Origin: Actinernus sp. WN-2022
Taxonomy: Eukaryota > Cnidaria > Anthozoa > Actiniaria > Actinernidae
Direction of reading: 5' to 3'
Length of the DNA: 64,000 nt
Assembly (NCBI GenBank): GCA_030867875.1
Contig: JAOWCC010001368.1
Coordinates: 7,859,714 to 7,923,713 of the forward strand
The translations under genes were made by a program, and so were the position numbers. Under the pieces are notes generated by a model, which saw only the letters and a list, made by a program, of their open reading frames with translations, was not told the DNA's origin and ran no database searches. Positions 30,297 through 41,700 of the stretch are shown here, piece after piece (position 1 is the first letter of the stretch; each line of letters opens with the position of its first letter).

Positions 30297-31620
30297 AATA
30301 ACTTCGCTAAAGCGCGGATAAGTTTATCTTTCCCGCATTTGAGCATTTCATTACGGATTCTGTCGATACTTGGTGCTTTTTTTTCCTTAATCTTTTTAAT
30401 AGCCTTTCTAATTTCCTCAACTGAAATCTCTGAATCTATGGTAGTATTTAGTGAATCAGACACAATTCCAACTTTTGCATCCATTGCAACCGCCAGTTGT
30501 TCAGACGAGAGATTTTCTTCATCAACCGATGAATGAAGATTGCTAAAGTGTGTAAAAAGTTGATTCACCGGAATTGGTTGATTGTCCCTCTTTTCGTTGT
30601 TTTTATTAAGAGATTTTAATGTCGACCAGAAGCGTTTCGGATCTTTCTCGTCTATTAGAGTGTTAATTTCATCATTGTAAAATTGTTTTTTCTTTTTCTT
30701 TAATAATGATTTGTATGCTTTATTAGCTTCATTATACTTTTGTCGTAAATAAATATTTAGTGGAGCTTTATGAAGTTTGTTTGAGAATTGTTTGTGCAGC
30801 CGGCGCAATGTATTATCGAACCACTTTTGAGAGCCTGAATGCTTTTTCACTCCTTTTGAGAGTCGTAGGGAGGTTTTTGCGGCTGATTCAATGATGCTAT
30901 TAAATTTAGACACTGCATGATTTACGTCATCTGAGTTGCTTTGAAAAACGGTGTCGATAAATTGGTTTATCAAATGACTTGTTTCCGGAGAATTAAGAGC
31001 ATTACTGAATTTTGTATTTGAATCTTCTTTCCATAAGAATTGTAACGGAAGTGGGTTCAGGTTCGCATCATCTGAACATTTGCTTTTGGTAGGGGGCGTA
31101 ATGTTAAGCCAAGCTACAAGTTGTGAGTGATCCGATAATGTTGAAGGTTTTTTAACAATGAAACTGTCAAACGACTTATACAGATTTTGACTGGTGATGA
31201 TATAATCTACAGTACTAAATCCTTGGTGACCATTGAAAGTAATTCGACCTAGCTAGTGAATCTCCTTTTGTTCGTCCGTTGAGAATGCGCAAATCTAATG
31301 CCTTGCACATTTCTATTAAATATTTTCCGTTCGCATTGACTTGACCATCTAAGTTTCTCCTCGGGGGCACGTTTAAATCTGAAGGAAGAAAATCTACGGT
31401 AACGTGATTTGATTTGTCATCCTCAATATAATCGTATAAATTCCCTATACGAGCATTCAAATCTCCTGCTATCATTACTTTAAATCGGAAAAGATATCAG
31501 TATTAAAATACGGAGAATCATAAGGAGGTATATAACACGAACATAGGTATATATCCTCTCCAGTTTTGAAGAAATCATCTGCTCCAAATGAATTCTGGTG
31601 AGCTTCTTATGAAATGTACG
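30297..31620 (-). pseudogene. LINE ORF2, endonuclease and linker part (first half of the split element)
   Basis: Minus strand from 31600: GADDFFKTGEDIYLCSCYIP, then (frameshift at about 31474) MIAGDLNARIGNL, the conserved GDLNAR of apurinic-type endonucleases. NYFQWSPRI ends the second frame at 31215. After another break a 230-residue linker (30973 down) carries QKWFDNTLRRLHKQF, DPKRFWSTLKSLNK and KKAPSIDRIRNEMLKCGKDK, the block directly before RT motif 1. The frame stops making LINE sense at about 30297 and RT motif 1 resumes at 25146. 5'-truncated at about 31620. Confidence 0.88.
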
Positions 31621-31642
31621 CCTTTTCGCAAGTGGGATACAA

Positions 31643-32538
31643 CCTAACTCAGTCAATAGGTTTTTTTATCATATGACCATATTTTTTTGTAGATCAAACC
31701 GCAAAACAGCAAGAATTAATTGTGCAGGGCCGGACGGCTTTTTCCGGCCCGCTCACGCCATACACATTCAGCCCTCGTCACGTGACTTTTGTAAATGGGT
31801 TTGAAAGGAAATCGCGCGCGGGGCCAAAATGATAAAAGTTCCTACGTTGTGTCAGCTTTGCGGTAGTCCTTGGACTTCGTATTTCTATTTCAATGATATT
31901 AAATATGGTCTATTTCATTAATTTCAGTGGGGGAAAGTAACTTTTTCAACGCAAATTGAAGGAAATTGACCGAGTTTGCAGTGTCGCGATTCCGTTCTGG
32001 CTTCCGAATAACGTCGATATCTGTTGCGCCATCTCTGAGACAATAGAAATGTGTGTTTACAAATTAAATGTGGGGGGTAAGAGCAATTGACGCCTACTTG
32101 TTGTTGCCGGTTTTCAGTTTCACTCGTGTAGGCACGTGCGCGAAAAGGTCAGCTTCATCGGCATAATTACACTGAATCAACTGAACCGGTAGTGATTCAC
32201 GCCAGTGTTGAAATTCACGAGAAAATCCCCTGGATGAATCAACGTGAAAAATACAAAGACTCTAAAGGAAGTACGACGGCTCTTCAAGCCCTTAAACAAA
32301 CTGGGCTTAGCATGACGAGACTCAAAGTTCAAGCACAACACCGGCTTAGTTTCAGATTTATAAAGAGCCGTAAAACACCCCCGGGTGTTAAGTTATTACC
32401 AAAACACGAGGGCACAGCAACAGGACCTCACCAACAAACGTGGCATGGAAATGCAGGATTGCAGAGATCGGCAGATGAACTGAGGACGTCTACGTCAAGA
32501 GATAAAAACACAGAAGCCATTGCAGTTCTTCATCATAT
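31643..32538 (+). repeat. Duplicated segment R, copy 1, part 1 (to the BEL-2 insertion)
   Basis: Aligns with 54763-55703 at high identity. Begins with the right terminus of the foldback MITE (CTAACTCAGTCAATAGG). Copy 2 has an extra 40 bp at 54890-54929. Contains GGGCCGGACGG...CCGGCCC near 31727 and the 5' part of a short ORF. Confidence 0.9.
32132..32538 (+). pseudogene. Hypothetical exon, copy 1, interrupted by BEL-2
   Basis: Same frame as the intact 55293-55790 copy. Possible acceptor CACTCGTGTAG at 32121-32131; the frame then stays open to LHHI, where the BEL-2 pair is inserted. It resumes at 44416 (LENQKPHTTEV) and stops at 44504-44506. In this copy GTG stands where copy 2 has the ATG (32192 versus 55353). 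Unknown family. Confidence 0.45.
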
Positions 32539-32898
32539 TGTCGTGAATTGCTTGTTGCACGTTCATCAACAATAACTCACAGGTTTATGATCTTGAAGTT
32601 TAATCACAATCACGGTTTGTCTCTTGTCACAATGTTTCACTCACTCCGTCTCTCGATCACCCACACACTCTCTCTCTCTCTAATCCGGTTGTTTTTCGTG
32701 TCTCTGAGTTACATGTCAAGTACATACGAATCGAGTATCCACATCTGATTGGATAACTAACGCCACACCCTGTATTGTGAATAGTTGTCTGGGTGTTACC
32801 TTACACTGTGCTTATGAACTAATTAAACTTCACTCATAACGCTCCACGCTTCACTTGCTGCATAATTATAATAGTATTACAATGGCCAATCTCCGACA
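32539..32898 (-). repeat. BEL-2 outer LTR (3' LTR of copy A)
   Basis: 360 bp. Differs from the other two by one extra CT in a (CT)n run near 32667 and an A for G in CTTGTCACAATG (about 32630). Confidence 0.95.
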
Positions 32899-33024
32899 CA
32901 CTCCCCCCATATATCTCCTCGAGAGATATATGTCCAGTAAGGAGTTTAGCCATAACCGATTGCGTTGAAAGTTTAACAAAACGAAATGTCTGAAATGTTC
33001 ATATCAGTTCATAGTTCCTATAGC

Positions 33025-36000
33025 CTATTGCTCATTCTCAGCAATGTCCTGAACCCGTAGGCGCGCTGCTGCAGCTGCGTCTCGTCTTGGTCTGAATGGT
33101 ACCGCTTGTGCATTCATCTGCATTGGTGCTAAAGGTGCCTGTCTGTCGCAGGAGAGTTCCAGCGGATATAAGTGTTGAACTGCACGTTCCATGTAGGACT
33201 TCCCGGCGCGCAGTTTCGCTCCGCGTACTACCCCATCTTTGCCCTCGATTAGTTTCTCCACGATACCCATCGTCCATTTCCCGCGATTCTTCTCATCAGA
33301 TTGTATTATCACAACGTCGCCGACAGCTGGCGAGTCTCCCTGAGCTCCGCCGCATGCGCGGTGTCTCTCGCGTAGACTGCGTAGGTATTCCCGAGTCCAA
33401 CGGCTCCACATGGCGTCTTTCCACTTTAGCAGGTGTTTGGCTCGCTTGCGCAGGTCAGCATTCTCAATGTGATGTGGTTGTTGTTCTGGCAGCACATTGC
33501 TATTCGCAAACAGCAAGGAGTTTGGTGTCAGCAGCGGCAGTTGTACGTCGTCCTCGGCATAGCTCAACGGTCGATTGTTAAGCGTTATCTCCACATCTAA
33601 CAGCACTTCTTGCAGCTCTCTCCAGCGTAGTACACCGTTCCCGATTGTCTTGTTCAGCGCGGACTTTACAAGACCAACCATTCTTTCGAACTGCCCACCC
33701 CACCACGGGGCGCGGCTCAGGTTAAATTGCCATCTGATCTGATTGATAGACAGGTAATCTTGTAAGCGCTCATCCTTTGCGACGTCGCGTATCCACTTTG
33801 CAGCCCCGACAAAGGTTCGGCCGTTGTCGGAATAGATTCTATTTGGTCTCCCACGGCGCGCGATGAAGGCCTTTAAGCTTGTCAGGCACATCTCAGTTTC
33901 CAGGTTCGGCAGGAGATCAAGATAGATTCCTCTTGTCAGGCTGCAAGTGTATAGCAGGACGTATGCCTTTCCCTCTCGTTCTTTGGATATCCTGTATCGT
34001 ATTGGTCCAGCGTAGTCCATTCCGATCACTTGGTACGGGTTGGTACCCTGAGTGCGCGTAGTCGGCAGGTTCCCTGGTGGAGGTGCTGTGTATGCTAATG
34101 CCTGAAAACGCTTGCATCCGTGACAATTTCCCCGCACTTTTTTGACCATTCGCCTCAGACGTGGAATCCAATAACGATCACGCACTTTCGATATCGTAAG
34201 ACCCACTCCCCCGTGTATAGTTTGTAGATGCGCTTCCTCTACCACGCGTAAAGCCAGTATGCTAGAGTCCGGCAGATATATCGGGTAATCTCCCTGCACT
34301 CTGCCCCGACACTCCAGTAACCCCTCCTTGTTGGACTGTAGGTTCAGCGCCACGCGATCTCTCTCTGTGTCGTAGCTCTCCTGGGCCTGTTTTATCCAGA
34401 ATAGTCTCTGTCGGTTTGTTTCGTCTGTGGTCAGCGGTCCTGTAATCCGCTGCATCCCTCGGCTGCGAAGACTGTTGTTGGCGAACCTCCGCATCCACGC
34501 GCACACACGCACGGCTTTCTGTAGCGGGAACTTCCGCAGCACAGCCTCGATCTCGTTCTCCTCGTTCACTGCGACTGCCAGCACTTGCCTCACGAGTTTG
34601 GATTCTGCCTTGCTCTCATCTGACGGATCGTTCAGTATATCCGCTGGCCAGCACTCAGGGTCCGCAAGCCACTCTGGACCATGCCACCATAAGTCAGCTC
34701 CTTGCACAGATCCCCCGCGACTTCCGAGATCAGCTGGGTTGTCTGTTGTGGGAACATGGCGCCATGTCACCCCCTGGTGACTATTGATCTTCTGCACGCG
34801 GTTGGAAACAAACTGTTTGTACTCTCCTTGTCCCCTGATCCAGTACAAAGCTACTGTACTGTCCAGCCAACTGTGTGCACTGACCACTGGAAGCCCATCC
34901 AGAGCATTCCTCACATTGCTTAATAGATTAACAGCCATGTGTCCGGCCACAAGCTCTAGTCGTGGAATCGTCAGTCCTTGCTTGGACAACCTAGACCTGG
35001 CTGCGATCAGTCCTTGACTCGTTCCAGACATTTGTTCGATGACTGCATAGACACAGGCTGCGACACCATTTCCGCATGCGTCTCCAAATGAATGTAGCTC
35101 GATCCGTTGGATATCTTCCTGGTGTAAAACGAGCGATCTCGGTACTTCAGTGCTATGCGGTAGCCCTCGTTCCCATTTGATCCACATCTTAGCAATGTTC
35201 GGCGGTATCTTTGCATCCCACGCGATCTTCTCGTTACACACAGCACGGTAAATTATCTTTCCACTGAGAGTTATTGGTGAGACGAGACCCAAAGGGTCAT
35301 ATATCTTAGCCAACTTTGCTAAGACACCTCTCTTTGTAAGGCTCGCCTTCTCTTCTGGTACAGACACGCTCAGTGTATCCCGTCCTCTGTTCCATCCAAG
35401 TCCTAAGAGACTGTAATCGCCCCCTGATGTAGTCCCGAGCTGTTGCTTCGCGTAAGTAGGCTCGGCTTCTATTGTTGGCTCGACCGACTCCAACCCTCGC
35501 ACGTTCGAATGCCACTTGTGCAGCTTGAACCCAGCGTCTTGAAAGATGGCCGTTGCCTTTTGTTTAAGCTGATGCGCTTCACTCACAGAGGTGGCTCCGG
35601 TAATCAAGTCGTCCACGTACAACTCTCGCTTGATTCTAGCCACTACTTCAGGCTCTCTCTCCTCCCAACTGCTGAGATGGGTCTCAATAACTCCCCCGAG
35701 CAGAAATGGCGATGGCGCGAGCCCGAAAAGGGCCCTGGTAAATCTTAAAGTCTCTACCGGCGACTGTTCGCTCTGACGCCAATGAAATCGCATTGCGTCG
35801 CGGTCACTCTCCCTCACTCGCACCTGTAGAAACGCTTTCTGTAAGTCTCCTGTCACAGCTACCGGATTAAAACGGCCACGAACGAGAACGTCCCACAACT
35901 TGTTTTGCAATGGTGGTCCTGCGTGTAGACACTCATTGAGTGACGGGGCTCCGTCATACGCTCTCGCTGAAGCGTCGTAAACAATCCTTAACTTTGTTGA

Positions 36001-38220
36001 CTCTGCTTCGGCTCGCACAACCGGTTTATGCGGAATGTAAAACTCTCTCCCCATAGCTGGTGTTTCAGCGCTCTCTACGATTCCTGTCGCCCTCTGCTCT
36101 TCTATTATCTCGCTGTATTTGGCGGTCAGGTTTTGCCGTTCGATTTTGCGCACCAAACTGTTCAGGCGGCGCAGACTCCCCTCTTTGTTGTTGGGCAGCG
36201 GTCGATGATCACCTCGCCATGGCAACCCGGTTTCGTAATATCCCTGCTCGTCACGCGTGAGCTGTTCTTTAAACTCAGTGTACACATCTCCTTGGTCGTT
36301 TGGCGGGTTATCTGCCAAGCCCAGCACGTCCAGACGGCACAACTCTTCATAATCTACATGCGAAGTTTGACATAGCAGCATGTTTGTTAGATCAACAGAA
36401 TCCTTCCCCGGCGACATAATTGTCCATCCAAATCGCGTCAACTCTGCTATCGGTTCTCCCGTCTCGCCAATTTTAGGTGCAGTGTTTATCTTGAGTTTCG
36501 CATATTCGCTTGCACCCAAGATCAAGTGAACCGGAAGTTTGTCTTTATTTCCAGGCTCATCCATGTGTACGCCAGTTAAATGTGCGTAAGATTGAATTAA
36601 ATCTTTGTAGTGTGGATTGTCCAAAAACAACAGTTCACTCTTGTTGACCTTTGTTACTTGGACAGCCATAGAGAATTTGCTATCCAACGAAGTAATTTCT
36701 ATCCTTGACAACTCAACTTCACGTGTGGTAGATCCCAGCATCATGTCAATTTTCCTCATTTGCTTCGTTGTCGAACGACGTTTCAGTTGATCCAAAAGTG
36801 CAGCTGAAGCATATGAACTTCCGGCTCCAGTGTCTAACAATGCTCTACATTTTACCCCTTCGATATTCACAATAACAACAGGATAAGTTACAGAACTTTG
36901 CTTGTCACCTGTTGCGATAAGCATGTGATCACTTCCGTTCAAGCTGTCACATATTGAAGTGTGGTGTCGACGTTTGCAAACAAGACAACTGCCTTTGCTG
37001 GCGCACTCATTGGCCCTGTGTTTTCCAGCTGCACAATTGAAACATAGCTTCTTCGTCGCCAGTATATTCTTTCGTTCCTTGACATCAGTCACTTTAACAC
37101 AGTCTTTCGATTTGTGAGAGTCGTTCTCGCAGTAAACACAGCCAGCAGCATTTCCGGATCGCGGCTCCTGTTTACTCTGGGCGTTGTATAACGCGGTACG
37201 CGGTGTTTGCTTTTGTGTTCCACTGTGCCGATGTGGTGAAGGCCTCGGTTTATCCGGAGTGCTTTCCTCAACAGGATTGATGTCAATCCAACGTTTAAGC
37301 TCCCTCAACAGATCCTTAAAGTCCCAATCTCTCCAATTGTCATGTCCACGCACCAAGTCCGCTTTGATCCCTTTCAACTTGTCCAGCGTCGATCTCACAT
37401 TCCCTTTCACGTCGCCCAATTTACCCAGCGTATCCAGGCTTTGCACATTGAATCGCAGTTGTTTATAGAAATCCTTTACCTTCCATGCACTCGAGCCATT
37501 AATAAAAGGGAGTTCCATAATATTTCGCGTATACGTGTTTATTATCTCACTTGTGTTACCGTATTCTGCTTCCAAGATAGCCTTTGCATTTTCGTATCCA
37601 TCCTCAGTGAACGGGAGCCCGTCGATATCCGATCGTACGTGGTCTTCAAGCAATTCCTTCAAGTACCCAAACTTTGTGAGACTAGGCAGTTTGCTCGCGT
37701 CAATCTCTGACTTAAACTTCCCCCAGAACGACAGCCAATCTTGCAGCCTTCCACTAAACCGAGTAATCGAAAGTTTCGGTAACTTCGCGGCACAATGAGT
37801 ACCTGTACTCGCCTTGGCTGCGATCCCCGCTTCGTGTTCGAAGACACCTTTCTGTTCGAGCAACTTCTTTTCGAATTTGAGATTTTGTTTGTGTCTTTCA
37901 ACCGCATCTTCCTCCCTTTCTCTGTCACTCAGTTCCTTTAGTGTAAGCGCCACTTTCTTGATCGCGTCGTCTCCTGATTCTAAGTATTTGTCGATTTCTC
38001 GGCTCCATTCCGCGATGGCGTCTTCGTTTTCACCCTTACCAAACTTCTTTTCTTCGATTGTTTCCTTTAACTCGGTAATTGCCTCCAGTATTGATTGAAG
38101 TGATGTCTGATGTCTCTCTAAGCCCAACTTGTCTTGCTTTGAGAGCACATCGTCTGTTTTCTTCTGTCTAAAGCTAAGCGTTTTGAGCTTGTTGTTCAAA
38201 TCAGCTATTAACTTATCCAT
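33025..38220 (-). CDS. BEL-2 copy A gag-pol polyprotein, intact, 1731 residues
   Basis: One uninterrupted frame from ATG at 38220. Residues 1-140 are a charged coiled-coil gag head. About 145-300 hold the BEL gag core (LPKLSITRFSG...W, IDGLPFTEDGYENAK, DUF1759-like). Three CCHC-type knuckles sit at 361-374, 393-406 and 412-424. The aspartic protease has LLDTGAG with Asp463. RT has GDLQKAFLQV (Asp792) and YVDD (868-871). The A17/RNase H-like region includes FGDACG (about 1045-1050). The integrase zinc module is H1331/H1336/C1366/C1369, and the integrase core is Asp1402, Asp1465 and Glu1512. A DUF5641-like tail ends the protein. All expected catalytic residues are present, so the element may be competent. 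No envelope ORF was seen. Confidence 0.97.
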   Translation of the reverse strand: MDKLIADLNNKLKTLSFRQKKTDDVLSKQDKLGLERHQTSLQSILEAITELKETIEEKKFGKGENEDAIAEWSREIDKYLESGDDAIKKVALTLKELSDREREEDAVERHKQNLKFEKKLLEQKGVFEHEAGIAAKASTGTHCAAKLPKLSITRFSGRLQDWLSFWGKFKSEIDASKLPSLTKFGYLKELLEDHVRSDIDGLPFTEDGYENAKAILEAEYGNTSEIINTYTRNIMELPFINGSSAWKVKDFYKQLRFNVQSLDTLGKLGDVKGNVRSTLDKLKGIKADLVRGHDNWRDWDFKDLLRELKRWIDINPVEESTPDKPRPSPHRHSGTQKQTPRTALYNAQSKQEPRSGNAAGCVYCENDSHKSKDCVKVTDVKERKNILATKKLCFNCAAGKHRANECASKGSCLVCKRRHHTSICDSLNGSDHMLIATGDKQSSVTYPVVIVNIEGVKCRALLDTGAGSSYASAALLDQLKRRSTTKQMRKIDMMLGSTTREVELSRIEITSLDSKFSMAVQVTKVNKSELLFLDNPHYKDLIQSYAHLTGVHMDEPGNKDKLPVHLILGASEYAKLKINTAPKIGETGEPIAELTRFGWTIMSPGKDSVDLTNMLLCQTSHVDYEELCRLDVLGLADNPPNDQGDVYTEFKEQLTRDEQGYYETGLPWRGDHRPLPNNKEGSLRRLNSLVRKIERQNLTAKYSEIIEEQRATGIVESAETPAMGREFYIPHKPVVRAEAESTKLRIVYDASARAYDGAPSLNECLHAGPPLQNKLWDVLVRGRFNPVAVTGDLQKAFLQVRVRESDRDAMRFHWRQSEQSPVETLRFTRALFGLAPSPFLLGGVIETHLSSWEEREPEVVARIKRELYVDDLITGATSVSEAHQLKQKATAIFQDAGFKLHKWHSNVRGLESVEPTIEAEPTYAKQQLGTTSGGDYSLLGLGWNRGRDTLSVSVPEEKASLTKRGVLAKLAKIYDPLGLVSPITLSGKIIYRAVCNEKIAWDAKIPPNIAKMWIKWERGLPHSTEVPRSLVLHQEDIQRIELHSFGDACGNGVAACVYAVIEQMSGTSQGLIAARSRLSKQGLTIPRLELVAGHMAVNLLSNVRNALDGLPVVSAHSWLDSTVALYWIRGQGEYKQFVSNRVQKINSHQGVTWRHVPTTDNPADLGSRGGSVQGADLWWHGPEWLADPECWPADILNDPSDESKAESKLVRQVLAVAVNEENEIEAVLRKFPLQKAVRVCAWMRRFANNSLRSRGMQRITGPLTTDETNRQRLFWIKQAQESYDTERDRVALNLQSNKEGLLECRGRVQGDYPIYLPDSSILALRVVEEAHLQTIHGGVGLTISKVRDRYWIPRLRRMVKKVRGNCHGCKRFQALAYTAPPPGNLPTTRTQGTNPYQVIGMDYAGPIRYRISKEREGKAYVLLYTCSLTRGIYLDLLPNLETEMCLTSLKAFIARRGRPNRIYSDNGRTFVGAAKWIRDVAKDERLQDYLSINQIRWQFNLSRAPWWGGQFERMVGLVKSALNKTIGNGVLRWRELQEVLLDVEITLNNRPLSYAEDDVQLPLLTPNSLLFANSNVLPEQQPHHIENADLRKRAKHLLKWKDAMWSRWTREYLRSLRERHRACGGAQGDSPAVGDVVIIQSDEKNRGKWTMGIVEKLIEGKDGVVRGAKLRAGKSYMERAVQHLYPLELSCDRQAPLAPMQMNAQAVPFRPRRDAAAAARLRVQDIAENEQ

Positions 38221-38273
38221 TTTGTCTCGTTTGGGTTCTTCGCTCTTTCGAGCTTAAATCACGTTGATTTCAG

Positions 38274-38290
38274 TCCCATCGTGGTCGCCA
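38274..38290 (-). promoter_or_regulatory. BEL-2 copy A primer-binding site
   Basis: The minus strand reads TGGCGACCACGATGGGA starting 3 bp after the LTR end. Same spacing and TGGCGACC start as BEL-1. The copy B equivalent is at 44034-44050. Confidence 0.75.
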
Positions 38291-38293
38291 CTG

Positions 38294-38651
38294 TGTCGTG
38301 AATTGCTTGTTGCACGTTCATCAACAATAACTCACAGGTTTATGATCTTGAAGTTTAATCACAATCACGGTTTGTCTCTTGTCGCAATGTTTCACTCACT
38401 CCGTCTCTCGATCACCCACACACTCTCTCTCTCTAATCCGGTTGTTTTTCGTGTCTCTGAGTTACATGTCAAGTACATACGAATCGAGTATCCACATCTG
38501 ATTGGATAACTAACGCCACACCCTGTATTGTGAATAGTTGTCTGGGTGTTACCTTACACTGTGCTTATGAACTAATTAAACTTCACTCATAACGCTCCAC
38601 GCTTCACTTGCTGCATAATTATAATAGTATTACAATGGCCAATCTCCGACA
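38294..38651 (-). repeat. BEL-2 central LTR (shared by copies A and B)
   Basis: 358 bp. Serves as 5' LTR of copy A and 3' LTR of copy B. Appears identical to 44054-44411. Confidence 0.95.
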
Positions 38652-38777
38652 CACTCCCCCCATATATCTCCTCGAGAGATATATGTCCAGTAAGGAGTTT
38701 AGCCATAACCGATTGCGTTGAAAGTTTAACAAAACGAAATGTCTGAAATGTTCATATCAGTTCATAGTTCCTATAGC

Positions 38778-41700
38778 CTATTGCTCATTCTCAGCAATGT
38801 CCTGAACCCGTAGGCGCGCTGCTGCAGCTGCGTCTCGTCTTGGTCTGAATGGTACCGCTTGTGCATTCATCTGCATTGGTGCTAAAGGTGCCTGTCTGTC
38901 GCAGGAGAGTTCCAGCGGATATAAGTGTTGAACTGCACGTTCCATGTAGGACTTCCCGGCGCGCAGTTTCGCTCCGCGTACTACCCCATCTTTGCCCTCG
39001 ATTAGTTTCTCCACGATACCCATCGTCCATTTCCCGCGATTCTTCTCATCAGATTGTATTATCACAACGTCGCCGACAGCTGGCGAGTCTCCCTGAGCTC
39101 CGCCGCATGCGCGGTGTCTCTCGCGTAGACTGCGTAGGTATTCCCGAGTCCAACGGCTCCACATGGCGTCTTTCCACTTTAGCAGGTGTTTGGCTCGCTT
39201 GCGCAGGTCAGCATTCTCAATGTGATGTGGTTGTTGTTCTGGCAGCACATTGCTATTCGCAAACAGCAAGGAGTTTGGTGTCAGCAGCGGCAGTTGTACG
39301 TCGTCCTCGGCATAGCTCAACGGTCGATTGTTAAGCGTTATCTCCACATCTAACAGCACTTCTTGCAGCTCTCTCCAGCGTAGTACACCGTTCCCGATTG
39401 TCTTGTTCAGCGCGGACTTTACAAGACCAACCATTCTTTCGAACTGCCCACCCCACCACGGGGCGCGGCTCAGGTTAAATTGCCATCTGATCTGATTGAT
39501 AGACAGGTAATCTTGTAAGCGCTCATCCTTTGCGACGTCGCGTATCCACTTTGCAGCCCCGACAAAGGTTCGGCCGTTGTCGGAATAGATTCTATTTGGT
39601 CTCCCACGGCGCGCGATGAAGGCCTTTAAGCTTGTCAGGCACATCTCAGTTTCCAGGTTCGGCAGGAGATCAAGATAGATTCCTCTTGTCAGGCTGCAAG
39701 TGTATAGCAGGACGTATGCCTTTCCCTCTCGTTCTTTGGATATCCTGTATCGTATTGGTCCAGCGTAGTCCATTCCGATCACTTGGTACGGGTTGGTACC
39801 CTGAGTGCGCGTAGTCGGCAGGTTCCCTGGTGGAGGTGCTGTGTATGCTAATGCCTGAAAACGCTTGCATCCGTGACAATTTCCCCGCACTTTTTTGACC
39901 ATTCGCCTCAGACGTGGAATCCAATAACGATCACGCACTTTCGATATCGTAAGACCCACTCCCCCGTGTATAGTTTGTAGATGCGCTTCCTCTACCACGC
40001 GTAAAGCCAGTATGCTAGAGTCCGGCAGATATATCGGGTAATCTCCCTGCACTCTGCCCCGACACTCCAGTAACCCCTCCTTGTTGGACTGTAGGTTCAG
40101 CGCCACGCGATCTCTCTCTGTGTCGTAGCTCTCCTGGGCCTGTTTTATCCAGAATAGTCTCTGTCGGTTTGTTTCGTCTGTGGTCAGCGGTCCTGTAATC
40201 CGCTGCATCCCTCGGCTGCGAAGACTGTTGTTGGCGAACCTCCGCATCCACGCGCACACACGCACGGCTTTCTGTAGCGGGAACTTCCGCAGCACAGCCT
40301 CGATCTCGTTCTCCTCGTTCACTGCGACTGCCAGCACTTGCCTCACGAGTTTGGATTCTGCCTTGCTCTCATCTGACGGATCGTTCAGTATATCCGCTGG
40401 CCAGCACTCAGGGTCCGCAAGCCACTCTGGACCATGCCACCATAAGTCAGCTCCTTGCACAGATCCCCCGCGACTTCCGAGATCAGCTGGGTTGTCTGTT
40501 GTGGGAACATGGCGCCATGTCACCCCCTGGTGACTATTGATCTTCTGCACGCGGTTGGAAACAAACTGTTTGTACTCTCCTTGTCCCCTGATCCAGTACA
40601 AAGCTACTGTACTGTCCAGCCAACTGTGTGCACTGACCACTGGAAGCCCATCCAGAGCATTCCTCACATTGCTTAATAGATTAACAGCCATGTGTCCGGC
40701 CACAAGCTCTAGTCGTGGAATCGTCAGTCCTTGCTTGGACAACCTAGACCTGGCTGCGATCAGTCCTTGACTCGTTCCAGACATTTGTTCGATGACTGCA
40801 TAGACACAGGCTGCGACACCATTTCCGCATGCGTCTCCAAATGAATGTAGCTCGATCCGTTGGATATCTTCCTGGTGTAAAACGAGCGATCTCGGTACTT
40901 CAGTGCTATGCGGTAGCCCTCGTTCCCATTTGATCCACATCTTAGCAATGTTCGGCGGTATCTTTGCATCCCACGCGATCTTCTCGTTACACACAGCACG
41001 GTAAATTATCTTTCCACTGAGAGTTATTGGTGAGACGAGACCCAAAGGGTCATATATCTTAGCCAACTTTGCTAAGACACCTCTCTTTGTAAGGCTCGCC
41101 TTCTCTTCTGGTACAGACACGCTCAGTGTATCCCGTCCTCTGTTCCATCCAAGTCCTAAGAGACTGTAATCGCCCCCTGATGTAGTCCCGAGCTGTTGCT
41201 TCGCGTAAGTAGGCTCGGCTTCTATTGTTGGCTCGACCGACTCCAACCCTCGCACGTTCGAATGCCACTTGTGCAGCTTGAACCCAGCGTCTTGAAAGAT
41301 GGCCGTTGCCTTTTGTTTAAGCTGATGCGCTTCACTCACAGAGGTGGCTCCGGTAATCAAGTCGTCCACGTACAACTCTCGCTTGATTCTAGCCACTACT
41401 TCAGGCTCTCTCTCCTCCCAACTGCTGAGATGGGTCTCAATAACTCCCCCGAGCAGAAATGGCGATGGCGCGAGCCCGAAAAGGGCCCTGGTAAATCTTA
41501 AAGTCTCTACCGGCGACTGTTCGCTCTGACGCCAATGAAATCGCATTGCGTCGCGGTCACTCTCCCTCACTCGCACCTGTAGAAACGCTTTCTGTAAGTC
41601 TCCTGTCACAGCTACCGGATTAAAACGGCCACGAACGAGAACGTCCCACAACTTGTTTTGCAATGGTGGTCCTGCGTGTAGACACTCATTGAGTGACGGG

